Shown: one piece after another, positions 1 through 6,652 of the stretch
How the letters are laid out: every line of letters begins with the position of its first letter
How positions within the stretch are numbered: position 1 is the first letter of the stretch
NCBI GenBank assembly: GCA_964598695.1
Contig: CAZRDB010000162.1
Location: 1-11,596 of the forward strand
Direction of reading: 5' to 3'
Length of the DNA: 11,596 nucleotides
DNA from: CAZRDB01 sp964598695
GTDB lineage: Bacteria > Armatimonadota > Zipacnadia > UBA1398
Notes under the pieces: generated by a model
The model's database searches: none
What the model saw: the letters and a program-made list of their open reading frames with translations, nothing else
What the model was told of the DNA's origin: nothing
Translations under genes and position numbers: made by a program

Positions 1-981
1 GGGCGAGACGGTCACGGAACACTCGGGATGGACCGTCTTCCCGTCGAGCAGGGCCGCCAACGTCGCGAGATCGGCGTACGAGGAGTTGGTGCAGCTCCCG
101 ATGCACACCTGGTGGACCTTGGTCCCCGCCAGTTCGACGACCGGACGCACCTCATCGGGGCTGTGGGGGCAGGCGATCAGTGGCTCGAGCGCCGCGAGGT
201 CGACCTCGATCGTCTCGTCGTAGACGGCGTCCTCGTCGGCCGCCAGCTCGACCCACCCCTCCTCGCGGCCCTGTGCCTGCAGGAACGCCCGAGTCTGCTC
301 GTCGGAGGGGAACAGCGAGGTCGTGGCGCCCAGCTCGGCGCCCATGTTGGTGATCGTGGCACGCTGGGGGACCGAGAGGCTCGCGACGCCCGGGCCGCCG
401 TACTCGAAGATGCGATCGACCCCGCCCTTGACCTTCAGCCGGGAGAGCAGGTGGAGGATCACGTCCTTGGCGCTCACGCCGTCCGGGAGCGCCCCCGTCA
501 GTTCGACGCGCACGATCCGCGGCATCCGGAGGTAGAACGGCCCCCCGCCCAGGGCGACGGCGACATCGAGGCCGCCCGCTCCGATCGCCAGCGCGCCCAT
601 GCCGCCGGCCGTCGGGGTGTGGGAGTCCGAGCCGAGCAGGGTCTTGCCCGGCAGCGCGAATCGCTCGAGATGAACCTGGTGGCAGATCCCGTTCCCGGGA
701 CGCGAGAAGTGAACGCCGAACCTGGCGGCTGCGCTCTGCAGGAACCGGTGGTCATCGGCGTTCTCGAAACCCGTCTGGAGCGTGTTATGGTCGACGTAGC
801 TGACGGAGACCTCGGTCCGCACCCGCTCGACCCCCATCGCCTCGAACTGGAGGTAGGCCATCGTCCCCGTCGCGTCCTGGGTGAGGGTCTGATCGATGCG
901 GATACCGATCTCCTCGCCCCCCACCGGGACCCCCTCCACGAGGTGCGCCGCGAGGATCCTCCGAGCGATGCTGTCTCCCAT
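1..981 (-). CDS. Aconitate hydratase, N-terminal 327 residues (3' end beyond the window)
   Basis: This is the 5' part of an aconitase-superfamily [4Fe-4S] hydro-lyase, which interconverts citrate and isocitrate through cis-aconitate in the cytosol (TCA cycle). Visible signatures, by residue: QDATGT 35-40, YVDHN 62-66, PGNGICHQ 96-103, GSDSHTPTAGG 117-127 (the DSH active-site triplet), TNMGAE 211-216 (matching the Asn/Glu pair of aconitase) and CIGSCTNSSYAD 293-304. Cys297 corresponds to the first cluster ligand; the other two ligands would lie past the left edge. No stop codon interrupts the 327 codons. The ATG at 981 is preceded by GGAGGAG with about 8 nt spacing. The architecture fits the shorter bacterial 'putative aconitase' type (about 650 residues) better than AcnA or AcnB, but the missing C-terminus prevents a firm choice. 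Isopropylmalate or homoaconitate substrate cannot be fully excluded. The gene lies 69 bp downstream of the DUF402 gene and is probably co-transcribed with it. Confidence 0.93.
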   Translation of the reverse strand, partial: MGDSIARRILAAHLVEGVPVGGEEIGIRIDQTLTQDATGTMAYLQFEAMGVERVRTEVSVSYVDHNTLQTGFENADDHRFLQSAAARFGVHFSRPGNGICHQVHLERFALPGKTLLGSDSHTPTAGGMGALAIGAGGLDVAVALGGGPFYLRMPRIVRVELTGALPDGVSAKDVILHLLSRLKVKGGVDRIFEYGGPGVASLSVPQRATITNMGAELGATTSLFPSDEQTRAFLQAQGREEGWVELAADEDAVYDETIEVDLAALEPLIACPHSPDEVRPVVELAGTKVHQVCIGSCTNSSYADLATLAALLDGKTVHPECSVTVSP

Positions 982-1009
982 TGCCACATCTCCTCCGCTA
1001 GGTGGTGCG

Positions 1010-1028
1010 CGAGGCGGGTGACGCCTCG
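1010..1028. repeat. 7-bp inverted repeat between the DUF402 and aconitase genes
   Basis: CGAGGCG (1010-1016) and CGCCTCG (1022-1028) are perfect complements around a 5-nt loop. They lie in the 69-bp gap between the DUF402 stop and the aconitase start. No T-run follows on either strand, so this is not a classical intrinsic terminator. In the mRNA it would form a small stable hairpin upstream of the aconitase ribosome binding site. In GC-rich DNA such a stem can arise by chance. Confidence 0.35.
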
Positions 1029-1050
1029 GCCCACGGTACCAGGAGCGCCT

Positions 1051-1965
1051 TCACGAGGGCAAGGCGGCCGCCAGCAGGCGGTCAAACTCCGCCGCGACAC
1101 GCTCCCCCGCCCGGAGAATCCGGTCGGCCTCCGCGCGGGAGAGGAGACCCTCGGCCTCCGCTCGCGACAGGTCCTCCTGATCGATGATCTCCGGGACGCC
1201 GCCGGGTCGTTCGAGCACGTCGAGCAGGAGGTCGCGGTACCGCACCCGGTCCTCGCCCAGACGCACGTCGCCAGCCAGGTGAACGAGGCGGCACAGATCC
1301 TCGCCCGACGGTCCGACGATCCGCCACCCCACCCAGTCGGCTCCCTCACGGTAGAGCGCGTACGTGCGGCTGCCCGCGGGAACGGCGACATCCTTGATTG
1401 TTCCCTGCCTCCGGCTGATGTACTCGAGCAGCGCGCAGTTCTCCTCCCGCCGAACCAGCCGGCAGTGGAAGAAGCTGGGACTCGAGAGGACGTGCTCCCG
1501 CCACTCGGTCCATAGCGCGCCCTCCCACGGAGCCGCGAGCGCTGCCGAGGCTGCCTCACCGAGTGCGCCCGCGATGGCAGCGGGCAGGGCCCGGCTCCCC
1601 TCCCCCATCCCGAGGGCCGAGGGCCAAGCGGCGCTCGCCCCCGCCGCGCGGGCCGCGAACACCAGCGTGGCCGGCGAGGGCGTTCGATCGGTGGCCTCTT
1701 CGGGCCGGGCGAGCACGCCCACCGGCGGCTGCCACGCTACCGGCCCGGCCGCCAGGCGCTCGGCCAGCCGGGTCGCCGCATCGATCGGCGCCTCGCCGTC
1801 GTGCAGGGCCTCGGTGGGAATCGTCGGCCGGCCCGACCCCTCGGGGAAGCGCCAGCGGGAGCCGTCACCGAGCGCCAGCGCCACCTGCCGCACCTTGCAG
1901 CCTCGGGGCGGCCAGTCGCCGGGGTGGTAGAGCCATCCGGCCTCCTCGACGGTGTCTTGTGGCAT
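1051..1965 (-). CDS. DUF402-domain protein with a degenerate NUDIX-like N-terminal half
   Basis: A cytosolic protein of 304 residues with no signal peptide or membrane segment. The C-terminal part, about residues 166-300, matches the DUF402 fold (Pfam PF04167; also found in the FAU-1 type RNase E/G-like ribonuclease). It shows RTYALYREGADWVGWRI (200-216), RYRDLLLDVLERPGG (242-256), IIDQEDL (260-266) and a closing helix-rich segment, the usual order of this family. The N-terminal part, about 24-110, has WRFPEG (38-43) and GEAPIDAATRLAERLAAG (57-74). These resemble a NUDIX strand and box, but the catalytic REXXEE glutamates are replaced, so hydrolase activity is doubtful. The ATG at 1965 has GAGGGG about 9 nt upstream. 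The frame stays open far upstream, but that stretch is antisense to the divergent secreted-protein gene and is taken as a shadow. Function is unknown; phosphate-ester or nucleotide/RNA chemistry is only suggested by the DUF402 family. Confidence 0.85.
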   Translation of the reverse strand: MPQDTVEEAGWLYHPGDWPPRGCKVRQVALALGDGSRWRFPEGSGRPTIPTEALHDGEAPIDAATRLAERLAAGPVAWQPPVGVLARPEEATDRTPSPATLVFAARAAGASAAWPSALGMGEGSRALPAAIAGALGEAASAALAAPWEGALWTEWREHVLSSPSFFHCRLVRREENCALLEYISRRQGTIKDVAVPAGSRTYALYREGADWVGWRIVGPSGEDLCRLVHLAGDVRLGEDRVRYRDLLLDVLERPGGVPEIIDQEDLSRAEAEGLLSRAEADRILRAGERVAAEFDRLLAAALPS

Positions 1966-2088
1966 CGCGAACCGCCCCTCGGCGCCGCCCCGCGCCTCGC
2001 TTCCCCCGAGAGGAACTCGCCACCTCCGACCGAACCAGAGGCTGGCAGCCACCCGGCGGCAGCGGGGCGGCGCGAGAGGAGCATCGGC
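1966..2088. promoter_or_regulatory. Divergent intergenic region between the DUF402 and secreted-propeller genes
   Basis: These 123 bp separate two divergent starts, so promoters for both directions should lie here or just inside the flanking genes. I find no convincing -35/-10 pair: the stretch is almost entirely G and C with no AT-rich hexamer. The only clear signals are the two ribosome binding sites, AGAGGAG at 2075-2081 on the plus strand and GAGGGG next to the minus-strand start. The regulatory role is inferred from gene orientation alone. Confidence 0.4.
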
Positions 2089-3978
2089 ATGGGCCCACGG
2101 ACGGTGGATCGCTGGCTCGCGATGCTCCCTCCCACAGCCTGTCTCTGCATCATGGTCCTCTCGGCCATGCCCGGTGTCGCCGCGATCAGTCTCTCCGTCG
2201 CCGAGCCGCGGGCCCGCTCCGCGGTCCTGGCCGTCGACGGGGAGACGGCCGTTCGCGTTCTTCCGACCGACGTCTGGCAGGCGCTGAACCCGATCAGCGG
2301 CAAGCGGCTGGTCCGATTCGTCGAGACCGACCCCGCCGAGGGCGCGCGGTGCGCCAGCCTCACCAGCTACGAGCGCGATCCGACCCTCGCCCCCGAGCTG
2401 TCCCAGAGGCTGGGCAAGCCCCTCGAGCCGGGGCGGGCCTACGATCTGCGGATGCAGTGCCGGGGCCAGATCGGGGCCCTCGCCGACCTGGTCGCCTCGG
2501 TCGAATCGCGCAAGAGCACCGAGGAGCCGTGGAGCGTGGTCGCCGATGTGCCCCTGTGGGCCGGCGACGCCTGGGCCGAGAGCGGCGGGACCTTCCGTGC
2601 GCCCGAGGGGGCGGTCGAGATCCGGGTCGCGATCCGCCTGATCGGCAAGGGGAGCGCCTACATCGACTCCGTCGTGCTCTCGGTGGCAGGCCCCGACAAG
2701 CCGAACCTGCTCGTGGACGGCGGCTTCGAGGGTGTCTGCTCCTGGAGGCTCCAGTACCGCAAGCACGGCGAGACCGCCTGGCGGACCGACCCGGCCACGA
2801 TCCACGAGCCACGCCACACACTCCTCGACCTGGAGCCGGCGACCCGCTATGAAGCGCGCGCCGACCTCGTGAACTCGAGCGGCGAGGTGCTCGAATCGAG
2901 TGTCCCGATCTACTTCGACACCGAGGACATCGTCGAGCGCGAGGGCCTCGGCCTGCTGGCATCGGAGCCCCTGCGCACCGGCGAGATCGGCCTCCTCGGA
3001 CCCGCGATGGTCCAGGGGGCCTCCCGCCCGGTCCTCGTCGCCTCGCACGGCGGCGGGATCTACGCCCACACCGTCGAACCCGACGGCCAGTTGGGCGAGC
3101 CGCTGCTGGTGCTCCCAGCTGCGGAGTACGAGGGCAGTCCCGTCGAGATCGGCGACCTCACCTCCTGCCTCGAGGGCGACACCCTGTACGTGCTGTACCG
3201 CTACTCGCCCGGCGCGATGGCCGCCGACCAGGCGCTCCGGCTGCTCGCCTGCAGTCTCGAGACCGGCAAGGTTACGGGCCCCTACTCGATCCGCCCCACC
3301 GACTATGGCCGCACCGTGCTCCCCGGAGGCATCGCGCTGCTCGAGGGCTCGCTCTGGGTGGCCTTCGCCGAGGCGTTCGTCGGCGAGGGCGGTCCGCGCA
3401 GCCGGGTGATCCTGCGCGCGCTGGACCCCCACACCCTGCAGGCGGCCTCCGACGATGTCGTGCTGCCCAATCCCCCCTCCGACTGCCTCTTCGGCCCCTC
3501 GTTGGCGCGCCTGGGGGAGAAGCTCGTCGTTCTCTACTCCGACATGCGGCCGATCGAGGAGGCTCGCCACTCGCCGCGCGAGTCCGTCGAGCCTCTGTAC
3601 GCCCAGATTCTGGACGAATCGGGCATTGGCAGGCCGATCGAGGTCTGCGCCGACGGGCGGAGCCGGCGCGCCGCGGCGACGGAGGTGGACGGCCGCCTCG
3701 CCATTGTCTGGCAGTACGGCGGGCCCGACCCCGAGACCGTCTCCGGCGAGTACATCGTCCAGGACATCGGGTTCGCCTGGCTCGGAGCCGACGGAACCGT
3801 CGAGGGTCCGTGGTCGTGCGTGCGCGACGGCACCTACAACGAGACGCCCACGATCGGCGTCGTCAATGGTCGTCTGTGCGTGGTGTGTCGCAAGTGGGAG
3901 CATCATCCGGCCCTGCCGGACGATCCGGCTGCGGATCTGGGCCTGTGGGTGTCGTTCCTGCGGCCCGCGACCCCCTAG
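2089..3978 (+). CDS. Secreted protein: carbohydrate-binding-like domain, Fn3-like domain, beta-propeller
   Basis: An exported protein of 629 residues, function not recognised. The ATG at 2089 has AGAGGAG 7 nt upstream and opens a signal peptide: Arg4/Arg8, a hydrophobic core to about residue 29, and a likely cleavage after GVAA (29-32). Residues about 55-205 look like a galactose/carbohydrate-binding beta-sandwich, ending with YIDSVVLSVAG (191-201), as in CBM4/9-like modules. Residues about 217-280 resemble an Fn3 domain (LQYRKHGETAW 221-231, LDLEPATRYEARADL 246-260). From about 285 to the end, repeated strands such as RPVLVASHGGGIYAHTVEPDG, DTLYVLYRY, GSLWVAFAEAF, EKLVVLYSDM and GRLAIVWQYGG suggest a sialidase/BNR-like beta-propeller. 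I see no clear Asp-box series or catalytic triad, so binding or scaffolding is as likely as hydrolysis. The last 116 bp overlap the convergent membrane-protein gene. Confidence 0.85.
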   Translation: MGPRTVDRWLAMLPPTACLCIMVLSAMPGVAAISLSVAEPRARSAVLAVDGETAVRVLPTDVWQALNPISGKRLVRFVETDPAEGARCASLTSYERDPTLAPELSQRLGKPLEPGRAYDLRMQCRGQIGALADLVASVESRKSTEEPWSVVADVPLWAGDAWAESGGTFRAPEGAVEIRVAIRLIGKGSAYIDSVVLSVAGPDKPNLLVDGGFEGVCSWRLQYRKHGETAWRTDPATIHEPRHTLLDLEPATRYEARADLVNSSGEVLESSVPIYFDTEDIVEREGLGLLASEPLRTGEIGLLGPAMVQGASRPVLVASHGGGIYAHTVEPDGQLGEPLLVLPAAEYEGSPVEIGDLTSCLEGDTLYVLYRYSPGAMAADQALRLLACSLETGKVTGPYSIRPTDYGRTVLPGGIALLEGSLWVAFAEAFVGEGGPRSRVILRALDPHTLQAASDDVVLPNPPSDCLFGPSLARLGEKLVVLYSDMRPIEEARHSPRESVEPLYAQILDESGIGRPIEVCADGRSRRAAATEVDGRLAIVWQYGGPDPETVSGEYIVQDIGFAWLGADGTVEGPWSCVRDGTYNETPTIGVVNGRLCVVCRKWEHHPALPDDPAADLGLWVSFLRPATP

Positions 3979-4762
3979 CCGCAAGCAGTCGGCGGAACCG
4001 GCGACGGAGCCCGAACACCTCGTCGGGAGGCATCCCCAGCCGGTCGCGTGTCCGCGTGTGCACCCAATGGGCCACGACGGCTGCCGCCAGCGCGATCGCC
4101 CCAGCTAACACCAGCGAGCCGCGGGAGGCGCGCGAGGGGCCCTGGAGGAGGAAGAGGGGCGCGAGCATCAGGGCCCAGACGGCCCACAGGAGCAGCGCAC
4201 CGAGGGGCCGGTTGAGCAGCTCGGGCGCGCGAACGGGACGCCTCGCAGCGGCCTCGAGCAGTCCCCCGGCGAGGAGCAGACAGGCACTCCAGGTGAGCCA
4301 CGAGAGGTACTGCGGGTAGCTGCGCCACTCCGGGGGCAGCCAGAGCAGCCAAGGGATCGCCGCTACGACGCAGGGGGCCAGCCCGAACCAGCCGGCCGCG
4401 CGCAGGGCGGAGGCCTCGAGACGCAGCAGCTCGCGGGAGCACAACGGGGTCTCGACCTCGTCCCCCCGCCAGCGCGCCAGCGCACGGAACAGGGCCACGA
4501 CGCCGCTCGGCGCCACGAGGACGAGCGCCAGCGCGAGCCCGCGCGGGCCCCAGAGTGCCGCGAGCGAGGGAAGCCCCGTAACATTCGAGCCCTCGCGAGC
4601 GACAGGAAAGAGGAGGACCAGGAGCAGGAGAAGATGACTCGCCCGCCAGACGGCGCCGAGGAGTCGGCTTCCGCGCGCACGGCCGACGGTCAGGGCTGCG
4701 CACGGGAGCACCCAGAGGAGCAGTCCGAGCCACAGAATCCGCGTGCTGTCTCCCGCCTGCAC
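3863..4762 (-). CDS. Polytopic membrane protein, about seven helices, unknown function
   Basis: An integral membrane protein of 299 residues with no recognised family. Hydrophobic segments lie at about 9-26, 34-54, 74-94, 123-142, 150-172, 187-206 and 217-235. A strongly basic patch follows (LRRRFRRLLAARGSR, 252-266), then a Pro/Asp-rich tail of about 35 residues. The positive-inside rule puts that basic patch and tail in the cytoplasm. I chose the GTG at 4762 because GGAGAGGA sits 9 nt upstream and the first helix begins almost at once. A GTG at 4912 in the same frame would add 50 residues of low-hydrophobicity, Pro/Arg-rich sequence without a ribosome binding site. The tail is encoded antisense to the end of the secreted-propeller gene, so the genes overlap convergently. 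Clear hydrophobic periodicity argues that this is a real gene rather than a shadow frame. Confidence 0.72.
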   Translation of the reverse strand: MQAGDSTRILWLGLLLWVLPCAALTVGRARGSRLLGAVWRASHLLLLLVLLFPVAREGSNVTGLPSLAALWGPRGLALALVLVAPSGVVALFRALARWRGDEVETPLCSRELLRLEASALRAAGWFGLAPCVVAAIPWLLWLPPEWRSYPQYLSWLTWSACLLLAGGLLEAAARRPVRAPELLNRPLGALLLWAVWALMLAPLFLLQGPSRASRGSLVLAGAIALAAAVVAHWVHTRTRDRLGMPPDEVFGLRRRFRRLLAARGSRAAGTTPTGPDPQPDRPAGPDDAPTCDTPRTDDH

Positions 4763-4771
4763 GGGCCAGGT

Positions 4772-4779
4772 TCCTCTCC
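4772..4779 (-). promoter_or_regulatory. Ribosome binding site fixing the membrane-protein start
   Basis: GGAGAGGA on the minus strand lies 9 nt before the GTG at 4762. This favours that start over the longer in-frame GTG at 4912, which has only C-rich sequence before it. Confidence 0.65.
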
Positions 4780-4901
4780 GGAGGGCATGTCGGAGGAGAC
4801 GTTCGCGGCGTGCGACGAGGCTCCTGCCGGGCGCGGGGTTGCGGGGCCTGGAGCTGAGGGGCTGGGCATTCGGCGGCGAATAGGCTAAGGTCGGTACCGT
4901 G

Positions 4902-4928
4902 CCGGCCGTCACCCGCGGGAGCGGCCGG
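4902..4928. repeat. Nested inverted repeat in the leader of the inhibitor gene
   Basis: CCGGCCG (4902-4908) and CGGCCGG (4922-4928) are perfect complements. They enclose a second palindrome, CCCGCGGG (4912-4919). The element ends 29 nt before the inhibitor start codon. It could be an operator, a leader-RNA hairpin or chance in GC-rich DNA; no T-run follows. Confidence 0.45.
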
Positions 4929-4946
4929 TAGGCGCGGAGCGAGGGA

Positions 4947-4952
4947 GGGAGG
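4947..4952 (+). promoter_or_regulatory. Ribosome binding site for the GTG start of the inhibitor gene
   Basis: GGGAGG, the end of a purine run GAGGGAGGGAGG (4941-4952), lies 5 nt before the GTG at 4958. It supports this start, which also gives a complete signal peptide. Confidence 0.7.
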
Positions 4953-4957
4953 CCCCA

Positions 4958-5674
4958 GTGGGCGAAGTCAGCGTCAGGACGTGCAGGCTCCTCTGGCGGG
5001 TCGGACTACCATGCCTGCTGGCGATGGGCGCCCCGGTGGCGGCTCAGCCACAGGCGCCGGCAGCCCAGCCGGAGCAGGCCGACGAGTCGGGCCAGGGCGT
5101 CGAAGCTCTCCGGGGACTGCTGCGGATGGCCCTCCTCGAGGTGCGCCCCGTGCTGCGTGTGCGGGGCGGCGACCTCGAGATCGTCACCCAGCGCGGCGTC
5201 TACCGGGTCGATCGGGAGACACTCCGCATGCGCTCATCGCAGGATTACGAGGCCCCCCGGGGCAGTGCGCCGTGGCCGGCCGATGTCCCGCTCTACGACT
5301 ACGACGCCAAAGACCTGCGTGCCGCCAAGCCGCTCGAGGTGCGCGTGGGCGCAACGGTTGTGCTCTCGCTCGAATCGAACCCCACGACCGGCTACGACTG
5401 GCAGGTCGCGGGCGTCGACGAGGAGATCTGCACGCTGACCTACGACGGCTACTTCGCGGCGCCGGCTCCGCCCGGCATGGTGGGCTCGGGTGGCGCGCAC
5501 CTGTTCGAGGTGTTCGGATTGGCGCCCGGCGAGACCGAGCTGACCTTCACCTACCGGCGGCCCTGGGAAGGCGGCGAGACCGCGGAGGAGCACACGGTGC
5601 ATCTCACGGTCCTGCCCGCGGAGGCGGCCCCCGAGGAGCTGGCGGCCCCCCCGCCGCCGCCGGCCGAGGGCTAG
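4958..5674 (+). CDS. Secreted chagasin/ICP-type cysteine protease inhibitor (family I42)
   Basis: An exported protein of 238 residues whose C-terminal half, about 122-218, is a chagasin-fold inhibitor domain (Pfam PF09394). Such domains block papain-family (C1) cysteine proteases by inserting three loops into the active-site cleft. All three loop signatures are present: NPTTGYDW (141-148), GSGG (176-179) and YRRPWE (199-204). The GTG start is followed by a signal peptide (Arg7, Arg10, hydrophobic core 11-24) with likely cleavage after PVAA, before Gln30. Typical family members are about 110 residues. This one adds a Gln/Ala/Pro-rich linker and an uncharacterised segment (about 45-115) before the domain, and a poly-proline end (PPPPPAEG). 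The target protease is not evident; no C1 protease is encoded here. The gene stands alone on the plus strand, divergent from the membrane-protein gene, and shares its stop palindrome with the convergent pdxA-like gene. Confidence 0.9.
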   Translation: MGEVSVRTCRLLWRVGLPCLLAMGAPVAAQPQAPAAQPEQADESGQGVEALRGLLRMALLEVRPVLRVRGGDLEIVTQRGVYRVDRETLRMRSSQDYEAPRGSAPWPADVPLYDYDAKDLRAAKPLEVRVGATVVLSLESNPTTGYDWQVAGVDEEICTLTYDGYFAAPAPPGMVGSGGAHLFEVFGLAPGETELTFTYRRPWEGGETAEEHTVHLTVLPAEAAPEELAAPPPPPAEG

Positions 5675-5677
5675 CCC
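5668..5677. repeat. Palindrome providing the stop codons of two convergent genes
   Basis: GGGCTAGCCC is a perfect 10-bp palindrome. Its central CTAG (5671-5674) is read as TAG on both strands, ending the inhibitor gene (5672-5674) and the pdxA-like gene (5673-5671). With the outer pair GGCCG (5662-5666) and CGGCC (5682-5686), it could form a bulged hairpin serving both transcripts. There is no T-run, so a terminator role is only possible. Confidence 0.6.
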
Positions 5678-6633
5678 GCCGCGGCCCGTGTGCGTTCCTT
5701 GAGCCGCAGCAGGTCCACCGCCGCAAGCGCCGCGTGGATCAGGCTGCCCTCATGCGCCTTCCCCTGCCACGCGATGTCAAACGCGGTCCCGTGGTCGACC
5801 GAAGTGCGGAGCACGGGGAGCCCCAGCGTGGCTGTCACGGTGCCGAAGAAGTCCCGAGTCTTGGTGGCGATGTGGCCCTGGTCGTGGTAGAGCGAGAGGA
5901 CACAGTCCCAGACGCCTTCGAGCCCCTGGTGGAAGACCGAGTCGGCGGGGATGGGCCCCTCGACGTGGATCCCGCGGTCCCGGGCGGCCTGGACCGCCGG
6001 CGCCAGCTCCCGCTCCTCCTCGTCGCCGAACTGCCCGCCATCGCTGGCGTGCGGGTTCAGCGCGGCAACCGCGATCCTCGGCGCCTCGAAGCCCAGCTCG
6101 CGCATCGCGGCGTCGATACGGACGACCGTGCGGTAGACGCGCTCGCGGGTGACGGCCTCGATCGCGCGCCGGAGTGACAGGTGCCGCGTGAGGAAGAAGA
6201 CGCGCAGGGGGCCGGTGAGGAAGAGCGTGAGCGGATCCTCAACGCCCAGCTCGTCGGCGAGGATCTCCGTGTGGCCGATCAGCGCGCAGCCCGCCGCCCG
6301 CAGCGACTCCTTGTTCACGGGCGCGGTGACGATCGCGTCGATCGCGCCCGCGCGGGCGAGCGCGCAGGCCCGTCGGATGGTCTCGTAGGCGGCGGCCCCG
6401 GCGGCCGCGCTCACCACGCCCGGCACGATGCTCCCAGTGGGCGCCTCGATCTCGGCGACCTCCACCTCGGGCCACCGAAGGCCGACGGTCGCGGCACAGC
6501 GCCGAAGCAGCTCCCCCGACCCGACCAGCACGAACTCGGCGGCCTCCCGCATCGCGGGCTCGGAGAGGGCCTTGAGGCAGATCTCGGGCCCAATCCCGGC
6601 CGGGTCGCCCATCGTCACCGCGATCCGCGCCAT
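5671..6633 (-). CDS. pdxA: PdxA-family 4-phosphohydroxythreonine dehydrogenase (PdxA or PdxA2-like)
   Basis: A cytosolic NAD(P)-dependent, metal-requiring oxidative decarboxylase of 320 residues, close to the usual 320-330. True PdxA oxidises 4-phosphohydroxythreonine in pyridoxal-phosphate synthesis; PdxA2 relatives act on phosphorylated erythronate or threonate. Motifs: MGDPAGIGPEI (8-18), TAPVNK (103-108), GHTE (120-123, substrate His/Thr), TRHLSL (149-154), ALNPHASDGG (191-200), YHDQGH (249-254) and RTSVDHGTAFD (276-286). By alignment from memory with E. coli PdxA, the metal ligands are His151, His195 and His250, and the substrate-binding Lys and Arg are Lys258 and Arg276. The Asn of that set is Thr267 here. 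GHI after YHDQ recalls the PdxA2 subgroup, so the substrate is open. The ATG at 6633 has GGGAGG 5 nt upstream. The transaldolase gene ends 19 bp before it, so the two are very likely co-translated. Confidence 0.93.
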   Translation of the reverse strand: MARIAVTMGDPAGIGPEICLKALSEPAMREAAEFVLVGSGELLRRCAATVGLRWPEVEVAEIEAPTGSIVPGVVSAAAGAAAYETIRRACALARAGAIDAIVTAPVNKESLRAAGCALIGHTEILADELGVEDPLTLFLTGPLRVFFLTRHLSLRRAIEAVTRERVYRTVVRIDAAMRELGFEAPRIAVAALNPHASDGGQFGDEEERELAPAVQAARDRGIHVEGPIPADSVFHQGLEGVWDCVLSLYHDQGHIATKTRDFFGTVTATLGLPVLRTSVDHGTAFDIAWQGKAHEGSLIHAALAAVDLLRLKERTRAAAG

Positions 6634-6652
6634 GCTCGCCTCCCTCGGACCC

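Larger units (their letters stand above)
4763..4957. promoter_or_regulatory. Divergent region between the membrane-protein and inhibitor genes
   Basis: The longest gene-free stretch in the window (195 bp), lying between two divergent starts. It holds the ribosome binding sites of both genes, a nested inverted repeat at 4902-4928, and the least GC-rich patch nearby (about 4868-4895), where TAGGCT could serve as a weak -10 for the inhibitor gene. No matching -35 is obvious. The promoter assignment is inferred from orientation. Confidence 0.4.

Noticed and set aside
28..1515. A 495-codon plus-strand open frame opposite the aconitase and DUF402 genes
   Set aside because: It is antisense to two well-supported genes and rich in Arg, Pro and Gly with no domain. 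Such frames are expected in very GC-rich DNA.
1966..3984. Upstream extension of the DUF402 frame to 977 codons
   Set aside because: The added part is antisense to the secreted-propeller gene, which has a ribosome binding site, signal peptide and domain-like sequence. The extension shows only Arg/Gly/Asp-rich shadow sequence.
4763..4912. A 50-residue longer N-terminus for the membrane protein (GTG at 4912)
   Set aside because: No ribosome binding site precedes it, the extra residues are Pro/Arg-rich, and the GTG at 4762 has a good site just before the first helix.
4981..6177. A 398-codon plus-strand frame across the inhibitor gene and antisense to pdxA
   Set aside because: It is a shifted frame of the inhibitor gene that continues antisense to pdxA. 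Its composition is Arg/Gly/Ala-rich and neither half matches anything recognisable.
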